64,000 nt of DNA, from NCBI GenBank assembly GCA_964615095.1, contig CAZTPX010000005.1:62001-126000 (forward strand), written 5' to 3'. Under the pieces are notes generated by a model, which was not told where the DNA came from, did not search any database, and saw only the letters and a list, made by a program, of their open reading frames with translations. The stretch comes from JANXQG01 sp964615095. GTDB lineage: Bacteria; Planctomycetota; Planctomycetia; Pirellulales; Thermoguttaceae. Each line of letters begins with the position of its first letter. The first letter of the stretch is position 1. The position numbers were made by a program, and so were the translations under genes. Positions 50,609-58,879 of the stretch are shown piece by piece.

Positions 50609-52477
50609 ATGACCTTTCGACGCCGCATCCTGATCGCCATGCTCCCCCTTTTCGTCCTGCTCGTCGCGCTCGGGACAACGGGGATCTTCCTGATCTACCA
50701 CTTGGGCGATCAGGTCGGTAAGATTCTCACCGAGAACTACGATAGCGTGATCTTCATGCGCGACCTCAACGAGGCTCTGGAACGCATCGATTCGTCGTTC
50801 CAATTCGTGTTGGCGGGTCGCGGCGAAGAAGAGCAATCCCACAAGCAGTACCAAGAGAACTGGGAAAAGTATCAGGAGTGCCTGGGACGCGAACAGCGGA
50901 ACATTACCGTTCACGGCGAGCGAGAATTAGTCGACAAGTTGACCGATCTCACGAAGTCGTACCTGGCGCTAGGCGACGCTTTTTACAATGGTCCAGCGGC
51001 CGACCGCGACGCCCTCTACTTCGGCAATGGCAAGAACGAGGATCGAAGCAAGGGCAAGAAAAAGGGGTTGAACGCGACGTTTCAGGAGATCAAGAACGTT
51101 TCCGGCAAGATCCTCCGCTTGAATGAGCAGAACATGAAGGATGTCGACCTCGAAACGAAACGCCTGGCCCGTTCCTTGCTGATCTGGTATGGTTTGGGCC
51201 TGGCGTGCGGCATTGTGCTGGCCGTATTTCTCGTGGGCAACACGATCCGCATGATCGCCTATCCGGTCCGCGCGGCAACGGAGTCAGCGATGGCCATCGG
51301 GGCCGGCAATCTCGACCAGGTCGTGCCGATCACTTCCGACGACGAACTGGGGCAGCTTGCCCTGGCTTTCAATACGATGGCTCGCCAACTCCGCGAATTT
51401 CGCCAGTCGCACAAAGCCCAACTGATCCGCGCCCAGCGGACGAGCCAGGCCACGATCGATTCTTTTCCGGAACCGGTGCTGGTGGTCGATCCGCTGGGCC
51501 GGGTGGAGATGGTCAACCCGGCCGCGCGCCGTCTCTTCGGGCTGCCGCAACGCGACAATTCCCACGCGACGCCGGTAATTTGGGAGCCTCCCGAGGCCCT
51601 GCGGCAACCCCTGGCCGAGGCCTTGCAGGAACAGCGCCAGTACGTGCCGGAAGGCTTCGACAAGGTGATCGTCCTGCAGCAAGGAGAACACGCCAACTCC
51701 TATCTGCCGCGGGTCTTGCCCATCCGCGACGCCTCAGCCACCTTGGGGGCCGCCGTCTTGCTGGAAGACGTGACGCGATTCCGCTTATTGGACGAAGTCA
51801 AGAGCAACATGGTGGCCACCGTGAGCCACGAACTGAAGACGCCGCTGGCGAGCATCCGCCTGGTGCTACACCTGCTGCTGGAGGAGAACGTAGGGCCTCT
51901 GCTGCCCAAGCAGCTCGAGTTTCTCATCGACGCCCGCGACAACGCCGAGCGGCTCTTGGCCATGGTCAACAACCTCCTGGACCTCGCCCGCCTGGAACAG
52001 GGGGGCAGCCACCTGCGCGTCTTTCCGGAACCGCCCGCGACGCTCCTGCGCTGCGCATTCGACGCATTCCAGCCGCGGGCGCGCGACCGGGGAGTGGAAC
52101 TCATGCTGGACGACCCAGGCATCAGCCAACAGGTGCCCGTAGACAAGGACCAATTCCAACACGCCTTGCAGAACCTCATGGAGAACGCCCTGGCCCACAC
52201 ACCCACCGGAGGCCGCATTACCTTGGCGGCCGAATCCGCGCCCGGCCACGTCATTTTCTCGGTGACGGATACGGGTTCAGGCATCCCCGCCGAATATCTT
52301 TCCTCGATCTTTCAACGGCACTTCCGCGTTCCCGGCGACACAACCCCGGGCGGAAGCGGACTGGGGCTGGCGATCGTCCGCGAAATCGTTACGGCCCACG
52401 GTGGCGCCGTCGAGTGCGAGAGCACGCCGGGGGTGAAGACTACGTTCCGCATGTCGCTGCCCGTGAAAGATCTCTAA
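50609..52477 (+). CDS. Membrane sensor histidine kinase with HAMP and PAS domains
   Basis: A 622-residue kinase. Helices at about 9-30 and 190-215 frame a periplasmic helical bundle (residues 32-188, 4HB-like). Then come a HAMP linker (IAYPVRAATESAMAIGAGNL), a PAS-like domain (ATIDSFPEPVLVVDPLGRVEMVNPAARRLFG), the HisKA dimerisation domain with phosphorylated H407 (VSHELKTPLAS) and an ATPase domain (NLMENALAHTP, DTGSGIP, GSGLGLAIVREIV). It is the likely partner of the NtrC-type regulator encoded just before it and is coupled to the next gene (4-base gap). The periplasmic domain does not resemble the four-helix KdpD module. Confidence 0.93.
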   Translation: MTFRRRILIAMLPLFVLLVALGTTGIFLIYHLGDQVGKILTENYDSVIFMRDLNEALERIDSSFQFVLAGRGEEEQSHKQYQENWEKYQECLGREQRNITVHGERELVDKLTDLTKSYLALGDAFYNGPAADRDALYFGNGKNEDRSKGKKKGLNATFQEIKNVSGKILRLNEQNMKDVDLETKRLARSLLIWYGLGLACGIVLAVFLVGNTIRMIAYPVRAATESAMAIGAGNLDQVVPITSDDELGQLALAFNTMARQLREFRQSHKAQLIRAQRTSQATIDSFPEPVLVVDPLGRVEMVNPAARRLFGLPQRDNSHATPVIWEPPEALRQPLAEALQEQRQYVPEGFDKVIVLQQGEHANSYLPRVLPIRDASATLGAAVLLEDVTRFRLLDEVKSNMVATVSHELKTPLASIRLVLHLLLEENVGPLLPKQLEFLIDARDNAERLLAMVNNLLDLARLEQGGSHLRVFPEPPATLLRCAFDAFQPRARDRGVELMLDDPGISQQVPVDKDQFQHALQNLMENALAHTPTGGRITLAAESAPGHVIFSVTDTGSGIPAEYLSSIFQRHFRVPGDTTPGGSGLGLAIVREIVTAHGGAVECESTPGVKTTFRMSLPVKDL

Positions 52478-52481
52478 AACC

Positions 52482-53636
52482 ATGCCCACCGACGACCTAA
52501 CCCCCAACAATCCCGAACGGTTTCTGGAACTGATTCGCCGGCAGCAGCGCGGCAAGCTGAAGATCTACCTGGGCTTCGCCGCCGGCGTGGGCAAGACTTT
52601 CGAGATGCTGCAGGAAGGTAATCGCCTGCGGAAACAGGGCGTCGACGTGGTAATCGGCTACGTGGAAACGCATGGCCGTGAGGAAACCATCGCGCAGATC
52701 GGCGGACTGGAGCAGGTACCCCGCCGCAAGATCGAATATCGCGGCATCCTCCTGGAAGAAATGGATCTCGACGCCGTGCTGGCCCGCCGGCCGACAATCG
52801 CCCTGGTCGACGAGTTGGCCCACACCAACGCGCCCGGCAGCCGCAATCCCAAGCGATACCTGGATGTCGAAGAACTACTGCGGGCCGGCATCAGCGTGAT
52901 CACCACGCTCAATATCCAGCACCTGGAAAGCCTGCACGACATCGTCGAGCGGGCCACCGGCGTCCGCGTCAAGGAGCGGCTGCCCGACTATGTGGTCACG
53001 ATGGCCGACCAGATCGTCAACGTGGACCTTTCGGCGGAAGACCTCCGCGAGCGGCTGCAGGCCGGAAAGATCTATCCCAGCGAGCGGATCCAGACGGCCA
53101 TGGACAATTTCTTCGCTCCCGAGAAGCTGACGCAGTTACGGGAGTTGGCCATGGAGGAGATCGCCTTCCGCTTGGACCGCGCGCGGCGCGAGGCGAAACT
53201 GGACGGCGGCGCCGCCGCATCGAGCTCCGAGCGCGTGATGGTCTGCCTGAGCTCGCGCAGCCCGCACGCCGCGGCCATGCTCCGCAAAGCCTCGCGGATC
53301 GCCGACCGAATGGGCGCGCCGTGGTTTGCCGTCTACGTGCGCACGCCACGGGAGGCACTGGAGAAGATCGACGCCGCCACGCACCGCGAGATCGGCAACA
53401 ACCTCGACCTCGGCCGGCAATTGGGCGGAACCTCCTTCGAGTTCAAGGGGGCGGACCTCGTGAGTACGATCGCGGCCTTCGTGAAGGAGTACGGCATCAC
53501 GCACATCATCATGGGCCGCAGCCGCCAGCCCTGGTATCGTCGCTGGTTCAGCCAATCGCTCCTGGACCGGCTGCTGCAAGCGGTGTCGGGGGTCGACGTG
53601 ATCGTTCTGGACGCCGGCTCAGCGGCCGACGTTTGA
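52482..53636 (+). CDS. Stand-alone KdpD N-terminal sensor with USP domain
   Basis: A 384-residue protein matching only the cytoplasmic input half of KdpD. The KdpD domain (residues 22-235) has GFAAGVGKT (31-39), GYVETHGRE, VDELAHTN (109-116), GSRNPKRYLDVEELL and ITTLNIQHLESL. The USP domain (about 250-380) ends with THIIMGRSRQPWYRRWF. Membrane helices, GAF and kinase domains of full KdpD are absent and the gene ends normally, so this is not a sequencing break. SRS (258-260), 20 residues, then WFAVY (281-285) resembles the S-x-S-x20-F-T-A-x-Y motif linked to c-di-AMP binding in staphylococcal KdpD. It probably modulates the adjacent kinase according to potassium or c-di-AMP state. Confidence 0.9.
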   Translation: MPTDDLTPNNPERFLELIRRQQRGKLKIYLGFAAGVGKTFEMLQEGNRLRKQGVDVVIGYVETHGREETIAQIGGLEQVPRRKIEYRGILLEEMDLDAVLARRPTIALVDELAHTNAPGSRNPKRYLDVEELLRAGISVITTLNIQHLESLHDIVERATGVRVKERLPDYVVTMADQIVNVDLSAEDLRERLQAGKIYPSERIQTAMDNFFAPEKLTQLRELAMEEIAFRLDRARREAKLDGGAAASSSERVMVCLSSRSPHAAAMLRKASRIADRMGAPWFAVYVRTPREALEKIDAATHREIGNNLDLGRQLGGTSFEFKGADLVSTIAAFVKEYGITHIIMGRSRQPWYRRWFSQSLLDRLLQAVSGVDVIVLDAGSAADV

Positions 53637-55208
53637 AGCGGCCTTCTTGCTGAAGCCGATGACGATGGGGTGCGTCTGGCCGGCGTAGATGGAACTCACG
53701 TGGGAGCCTGTCGTGACTACGAACGAGTCTTCGCTGTACTCGTAGGCCCCGAGATCACAACTCTTGCCCTGAGGAGGCCGCGGAATGCCGTCGAAATCGG
53801 TGCGGACATCCGGGATGGCGATGCCCCTACCGATGGCCGGGGAATCCTTCTTGAGATGAAAATCGTTGCCCAGCGGATCGCAGAAGCGGGGATCGCCGTC
53901 GACCATGTTGTGGTCCTGGACGGTCGTCGTCTGCCGCCATAACAACAAGTTGGGCTCGCGGTTGCGAATGAGGATGTTGTTGCGGACCAGATTGTCGTGG
54001 GTTTCCTTGTCTTCGCCGACGCCAACTCCCGGGCCGCGATTGCCGTAAATCGTGTTGTTGAGAATCTGTTCCTCGTAGCCATGTTCGCTGATCATGATGC
54101 CATATAGATTGCCCCAAATGACGTTGTCGTAGACCATGTTTTTGCGGCCGGCGCTCAAGCCGATGCCGGGGGCTCTGCCCGTCGGGCAGTTGTCGTGAAT
54201 GCGGTTGCCGCGAATCACGTTGTTGCTCGCCGTGCCCGGTGCCGCCAGGGAAAAATAGATGCCGCAGCCGAAGTTGTGGTAGATGTCGCAACCGTGAATC
54301 AGACTGCTACTGCCGCTGACGATCAGGCCGTGGTCGCTATCCTCGTGGCCGTTGTCGTGGATCCGGCAATTGATGAACTGGTGGTCGTTGCCCACGAACG
54401 ACACGGCCGAGCGGTTCGATTCCGCCAGTTCGCAATTGATCAAGCGGATGTGGCTGGGCGGCAACTCCTTGCCGTCGCGCGACTGTGACCGGAACGGCAC
54501 CGTCGCGTCCGAGGCGTCCAGCACCATGTTGTCGAAGACCAGGTACTGTTGCCGCGGGAAGGCGAGATCCACGAGCGGCTCGCCGCTGTCACGCTCCGGC
54601 GGACGCACGACGACCGTCTCGCCCGGCATGCCCGCGAGCACGATGGGGCGGTCCCAGCCGCTCCCGCCGCCCAAGGGCCGGCTCACGGTGGAGATGTGCT
54701 CCCGATACTCGCCCTGGCGGACATAGAGCAGATCGCCGGCCTCCAACAAAGGCACGGCATGGCCGATCGTACGAAACGGTTGTTCGCGGTTGCCTGGGTT
54801 CTTGTCGTTGCCGTCGGTGGCCGTATAGAACGTTCGTGTGGGATGGTAGCTCGTGGCGATCACGGCCACCCGCGGCGCGCCGCCGGTCGAAACCGTGTAG
54901 GTGCTATCCCGGCCGATCAACGTGCCGGGGAAGACGAAGCGGCCCTTGGAATCGGTGCTGGTAACCAAGTATAGCGAGTTACCGGGCAACTTGCTGCCGG
55001 CCTTCTTGCCAAAGAGCGTTACGACAATCCCGGGGAAGCCCGGCTCGCCGGGGTCGCGGACACCGTCGCCGTTGCGGTCGAAAAACACAATGCCGTTCAC
55101 CGTGCCGGCATCGGCCGCCGCAGCCAACGGAGCTTGTTGCCCCAGCTCGCCAGCCAAAATGACGAGGGCGCAGAAACCTGGCAAGAGGACAGTTTTGCGG
55201 AGGATCAT
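53619..55208 (-). CDS. Secreted parallel beta-helix protein with SdrD-B-like domain
   Basis: A 529-residue protein from the ATG at 55206-55208 (a TTG two codons earlier is possible) with a signal peptide ending near LAAAADAG. Residues about 38-120 form a Cna-B/SdrD-B-like beta-sandwich (VNGIVFFDRNGDGVRDPGEPGFPGIVVTL, with a calcium-binding-type DRNGDG). From about 130 there is a right-handed parallel beta-helix (RNMILIRNREPN-like rungs: NCRIHDNGHEDSDHGL, NVIRGNRIHDN, NVIWGNLYGIM, NNTIYGNRGPGV), as in polysaccharide lyases and hydrolases. The ending PAIGRGIAIPDVRTDFDG-IPRP is usual for planctomycete family members. Its 3' end overlaps that of the KdpD-like gene by 18 bases, convergently. The substrate is unknown. 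Confidence 0.85.
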   Translation of the reverse strand: MILRKTVLLPGFCALVILAGELGQQAPLAAAADAGTVNGIVFFDRNGDGVRDPGEPGFPGIVVTLFGKKAGSKLPGNSLYLVTSTDSKGRFVFPGTLIGRDSTYTVSTGGAPRVAVIATSYHPTRTFYTATDGNDKNPGNREQPFRTIGHAVPLLEAGDLLYVRQGEYREHISTVSRPLGGGSGWDRPIVLAGMPGETVVVRPPERDSGEPLVDLAFPRQQYLVFDNMVLDASDATVPFRSQSRDGKELPPSHIRLINCELAESNRSAVSFVGNDHQFINCRIHDNGHEDSDHGLIVSGSSSLIHGCDIYHNFGCGIYFSLAAPGTASNNVIRGNRIHDNCPTGRAPGIGLSAGRKNMVYDNVIWGNLYGIMISEHGYEEQILNNTIYGNRGPGVGVGEDKETHDNLVRNNILIRNREPNLLLWRQTTTVQDHNMVDGDPRFCDPLGNDFHLKKDSPAIGRGIAIPDVRTDFDGIPRPPQGKSCDLGAYEYSEDSFVVTTGSHVSSIYAGQTHPIVIGFSKKAASNVGR

Positions 55209-55285
55209 GGGCAATTACCGTGCCGGGGAGTCGGGGATGTCAGTCTGAACCGGAATTATACACTGTTTTCAAAGCGACGACGAGT

Positions 55286-55590
55286 CGTCCTGGTCGGTGG
55301 TCTATCCGTCCGCGCACGGGCTAAGCGACACGGTCGGGTGGGAGCGCACGGCCTAGGGCGTACACGACTATCGCTACTTGCTCACTTGCCAGCCGTTGAT
55401 CGAGAAGGCCCGCCGCGTGCCTGGCGGCGCTGCCGCAGCCAATGCCGCCCAGGCGTTCATGGCCCAGACGCTGCGGCCGATTGTCATTGAAGACAAGAAC
55501 TCGGCCCGCCGCTCGGGTCGTCAATACGACGAGTTCCACGCTACGTTGGCCAGCCACATCACCGCCTTGACTCGGGCCTGTTCGCCGTGT
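55286..55590 (+). pseudogene. Decayed C-terminus of a DUF4091-like protein
   Basis: An in-frame translation from about 55286 reads SWSVVYPSAHGLSDTVGWERTA, a stop (TAG at 55354-55356), then GVHDYRYLLTCQPLIEKARR and an Ala-rich helical tail. Proteins with the DUF4091-type domain near their C-terminus show the pattern VYP...G...WE-x-[IL]-REG-[IV]-DDYRYL...LI, so the stop replaces the Arg-Glu part. No 5' portion is found between here and the beta-helix gene at 55208. Remains of a larger carbohydrate-active protein are the best explanation. Confidence 0.55.
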
Positions 55591-55651
55591 AGCTTTTTAT
55601 TTATAAACTATTCACATATTTCATACCCGCCAGCTTCAAGAAATATTCGCT

Positions 55652-56737
55652 ATGTCTAGCATACTTGAGAAGCCATTCGTGCCAAGCCCTGAAAACCGCA
55701 TGCCGACTTCCCGCTGGATGATCCCGTGGATCGTCCTCGCGGTTGCCATTTCCGCCGGCAGTTCCTTTGCCGACAAGCCCATCCGCAACTATTCGGCCTG
55801 GACCGACACGGCGGGCAACCCGATCTCCTGCCACGACGGCGGCATCACCCGCTTCGGCGACACTTTCTACTGGTATGGCACGAGTTACCAAGGCAATCCC
55901 AAGGGGCTTGACGGCCATAAGAACGCCCATTTGCAGCGCGGTTTCAACTGCTATAGCTCGAAGAACCTCGTGGACTGGAAATACGAGGGCGTCTGCATGG
56001 CTTTCCCCAAGGAAGGCTGGCTGGCCCAGGGCACGTCGCACCGGCCAAACGCCCTGTACAACGACAAGACCGGCAAGTACGTGTTGTGGTTCTTCTGCAT
56101 CGGCACAACCGAGCCGGTGTACCCGGCGGCAATGCTGGCGGTTGCCGTGGCCGACAGGCCCACTGGGCCGTTTACGTTCGTCGGGCAACGGAACACGGCC
56201 GAAGAACATGGCTGGGGACAGGACCTGGGGCTATTCAAAGACCAGGACGGAAAGGGTTACCTGGTGTACGACGATGGGCACCGCAATATCCGTGTGGATC
56301 TGCTGGCCGATGACTTCCTGAGCAGGAGCGGCAAGACGACCATCGCCCTGAAGAGCGACCCGGCCAAGCATAAGGCGCACGAGGGGGCCGCCTTGATCCG
56401 TTACAAGGGCAAGTACATCGCCGCCGGCTCCGGTGTCGAAGGCTGGAATCCGACCGAAACCAGCTACGCCGTGGCCGATGCGCCCCTGGGTCCCTATCGT
56501 GAAATGGGCCTGATGAGCGAAAAGCGGACATGGAGCAGCCAGATCTCGAACTTCGTCTACATCGCCGAATCGGACAAGGTCTTCGCCATGTGCGACCAGT
56601 GGTTCCGCGGCCCCCAAGGCCAGCGCGTGCCTATCGACGAATCGTGCCAGTTGTGGCTGCCGGTGACATTCGATGCCAAGACCGAGGTGGCGAAGATGCT
56701 GCACGTCGCGCAATGGGACCCGTGGAAGAAAGACTAG
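55652..56737 (+). CDS. Secreted GH43-like five-bladed propeller glycosidase
   Basis: A 361-residue protein from the ATG at 55652; a start at 55700 (MPTSRWMIPW) is also possible and keeps the signal peptide ending near SSFADK. It reads as a GH43-like propeller: CHDGGITRFGDTFYWYG offers the catalytic-base Asp in blade 1, EEHGWGQDLGLFKDQDGKGYLVY the blade with the pKa-modulating Asp, and KAHEGAALIRYKGKYI the acid Glu. Members attack arabinan, xylan or galactan side chains. No good ribosome site is seen before either start. It stands between two decayed genes in a carbohydrate-related region. Confidence 0.78.
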   Translation: MSSILEKPFVPSPENRMPTSRWMIPWIVLAVAISAGSSFADKPIRNYSAWTDTAGNPISCHDGGITRFGDTFYWYGTSYQGNPKGLDGHKNAHLQRGFNCYSSKNLVDWKYEGVCMAFPKEGWLAQGTSHRPNALYNDKTGKYVLWFFCIGTTEPVYPAAMLAVAVADRPTGPFTFVGQRNTAEEHGWGQDLGLFKDQDGKGYLVYDDGHRNIRVDLLADDFLSRSGKTTIALKSDPAKHKAHEGAALIRYKGKYIAAGSGVEGWNPTETSYAVADAPLGPYREMGLMSEKRTWSSQISNFVYIAESDKVFAMCDQWFRGPQGQRVPIDESCQLWLPVTFDAKTEVAKMLHVAQWDPWKKD

Positions 56738-56784
56738 GCTCGGCCGAAAAATAACTGCGGGATGAGGAGAGAATCGTGAAAACT

Positions 56785-56895
56785 AGTGCAGTGATTCAAA
56801 CAGATGGGGATTTAACAACCCGGTAGGGAACGCCCTCCGTGGCGTTCCCTACCGGGTCGAGGATAAGGACCACCAATTATGAATCACTACACTTG
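56785..56895. repeat. MITE-like element with inner 17-bp perfect hairpin
   Basis: Outer inverted repeats AGTGCAGTGATTCA (56785-56798) and TGAATCACTACACT (56880-56893) differ at one base. Inside is a perfect hairpin ACCCGGTAGGGAACGCC-CTCCGT-GGCGTTCCCTACCGGGT (56818-56857). No gene inside. Confidence 0.75.
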
Positions 56896-56914
56896 ATTGA
56901 GTATCTTCATCGCG

Positions 56915-57250
56915 GTCATGCTTGCCGCCGGTACCAGAACGTACTGCTGAACAACCTCTGCCGCGACACGCTCCAGCGGATCCAGATGTCCGGCGCGCTG
57001 GACAACGTGATCGACCGTTTGATCGGCCTTTGCAGCGGCGGTTGGCGTATGGTTCCCCGCCTTCAGCGGCCCCAAGGGGGAGCGACTGTACTACTCGCCC
57101 AGCGCGCTGAACGAGGTGCGAAACTGCATCTTCATGGACACGCCCAACGCGGTGGTGTTCTCCGGGGACCGTGAGTTGGCCGTCTTGCGGCAGCCGTTCC
57201 CGCTGACTTTCGGGAACCTGGTCCGCGGCAATCAGTTCATTCACTTCTGA
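56915..57250 (+). pseudogene. Frameshifted fragment of a beta-helix protein
   Basis: One frame gives CRRYQNVLLNNLCRDTLQRI and QMSGALDNVIDRLIGLCSGGW up to about 57045; the downstream frame then continues WFPAFSGPKGERLYYSPSAL, NEVRNCIFMDTPNAVVFSGD and LVRGNQFIHF and ends with TGA at 57248-57250. The two halves join into a beta-helix-like pattern (NN-x-[IV] rungs) only after a frame change, and no start codon or leader is present. It overlaps the stop of the minus-strand gene at 57241 by ten bases. Probably the 3' remnant of a secreted polysaccharide-related protein. Confidence 0.5.
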
Positions 57251-58575
57251 AGCATGCGAGCAGCGCGTGCGGCCACCAGTTGACAGGGAAGACAATAGTC
57301 GGCTTGTGGCCGCCCCGGTGGAAACGACATCTGCTCATAGGCCGTCAGGTGCCCTTGGGCCTGATGATAGGCCACATGGCCGTAGAGGCTGAAAAGAAAG
57401 TCCCGCTTGCGTCCTAGCGACCACAGACCGTAGAGGTAATCGGCCAGCGGCCAGTCGTCAAGGTGGTCGGCAAAGCGTGTCATGCCGCAGAACTGCCCGC
57501 CGGCCGAAAGGCGTGCCTCGACCACGCGCTTGGCGAGATCCGCGGGCAGGAGACCGCTGGAGAGCAACTCGGGCCAGTAGCGGTAGTTGGTGTAGGAGGC
57601 AACGTCCGCCGCGCCGGCAAGGCGCGAGGGTTGCTTCAACGGCTCGACCTGTGGAGGCAACCACCAGTCAGACCGGTCGGCGGGCCACGTCTTGCGGATG
57701 ACACGCAGCGTATCTTCGGCCAGCGCCGCAGAGACTTTTCTGACCGTGGAAATTGCCGTGGTGGGAGATGCCTTCTGACGCTCGCACAGATCGGCCCAGC
57801 GCCGCAGACCCTTGACGACCCAGGCGTTGTTGTGGAAATACTTTCCCGTATCCTTGCGCGTGTCGGCTTCGGGCACCCCGGCAATGAGACTGTCGGCCTT
57901 GGCCGTCGCGGCCTGGAGTTGCAGGAGAAACTCGGCCATTCGATCGAGGGCCTTGTATCCCTCCGCCCACCATCCCGCGACACCGTCCCTTTCCTGCAAC
58001 AGCGCGGCCGTATGCAGAAGTTGGCCGTACTCGCTGAGGGACGGTCCATAGTATTTGATCGTGCCGTTTTCCCGCACGAAATTCGCCAGCCAATAGCGGA
58101 ACAACTGCGCGGCGCGCCGACTCATGCCCCAAGCCGAGAGGGCATCGACCGCGGCAATGATGGTGGGCGGAAATCCGTCGTGGACGTCCTGTGCATAGGT
58201 TCCCACGCCGTACTTGGGGTGGTCGCCTCGAAACGTCGCATCGATGTGGGCGAGTCCTGTCTTGACCGACAAGTCCAGGAAAGGGTGGCCCGTGTTGACC
58301 GCTGGGACTGGCTGGAGTTTCTTGATGTTCTCGGCGATGATGTGCGGATCGAAGGCCGGTTTCCCCGTCGGGCGCGGAAAGAGGGCCAGGATCCGGTCGA
58401 GATCTGGCTGGTCGGGAATCAGGCTGTAGGCAGGATCTTGAAGTGCCGTCCTCCATTCAGGCTTTGGCAGTTCGTCGGCCAGGGAAGACGCAGTCCAAGC
58501 CGAGAGCAGCGTGGTTGTTGAAACCGCCGTGCAGTGCTCGAAAAAACCGCGGCGTGTCAGGTTTGCTTTCATCAT
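57241..58575 (-). CDS. Exported protein with Tat-like signal, possible alpha/alpha-barrel enzyme
   Basis: A 444-residue protein starting at the tandem ATGs at 58570-58575 (MMKANLTRRGFFEH). The leader has a twin arginine (TRRGFF) followed by a hydrophobic stretch ending at SSLADEL, i.e. a Tat-type signal. The body is helical with many aromatic residues (GMSRRAAQLFRYWLANFVRENGTIKYYG, ADYLYGLWSLGRKRDFLFSLYGH), suggesting an (alpha/alpha)n barrel as in several glycoside hydrolase and lyase families. I do not recognise the family and see no decisive catalytic motif. The weak AGGGCG before the start and the overlap with the decayed gene at 57250 are the only local signals. Confidence 0.65.
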   Translation of the reverse strand: MMKANLTRRGFFEHCTAVSTTTLLSAWTASSLADELPKPEWRTALQDPAYSLIPDQPDLDRILALFPRPTGKPAFDPHIIAENIKKLQPVPAVNTGHPFLDLSVKTGLAHIDATFRGDHPKYGVGTYAQDVHDGFPPTIIAAVDALSAWGMSRRAAQLFRYWLANFVRENGTIKYYGPSLSEYGQLLHTAALLQERDGVAGWWAEGYKALDRMAEFLLQLQAATAKADSLIAGVPEADTRKDTGKYFHNNAWVVKGLRRWADLCERQKASPTTAISTVRKVSAALAEDTLRVIRKTWPADRSDWWLPPQVEPLKQPSRLAGAADVASYTNYRYWPELLSSGLLPADLAKRVVEARLSAGGQFCGMTRFADHLDDWPLADYLYGLWSLGRKRDFLFSLYGHVAYHQAQGHLTAYEQMSFPPGRPQADYCLPCQLVAARAARMLQK

Positions 58576-58734
58576 ATGTCGCCCTACGGTAAACCCTACC
58601 AATTTGCGTACCCGTCTGCAAGTAGCTCACCCGATAAGAACCTGGGAATTGTTCATTTCCGAGGCCATAATGGTAACAGTTCGAGACGTTCCCTACAGAT
58701 GTAACCCTTTCGGCCCCAGAATTGAACCACGCCC

Positions 58735-58802
58735 CGTCTTGCCCTAAGAAGGGCAAGGCCACGGAATAAATTCCGTGCTACGAAAGACTTTGCAATTCTC
58801 CT
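58735..58802. repeat. MITE-like element, family A, partial copy 3
   Basis: The stretch from CCGTCTTGCCC through GGGCAAGGCCACGGAATAAA to TTCCGTGCTACGAAAGAC and TTTGCAATTCTCCT matches the reverse complement of the left half of copy 2. The other terminal repeat is missing. A GTG inside it opens the long frame of the next gene but is not its true start. Confidence 0.65.
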
Positions 58803-58879
58803 GGAGAGCGGGCCGTTGGCTTGCGGCCTCTCCCACCGAAATCCCGGCCAATTTTATGGACTTCCACACCTACACTACG

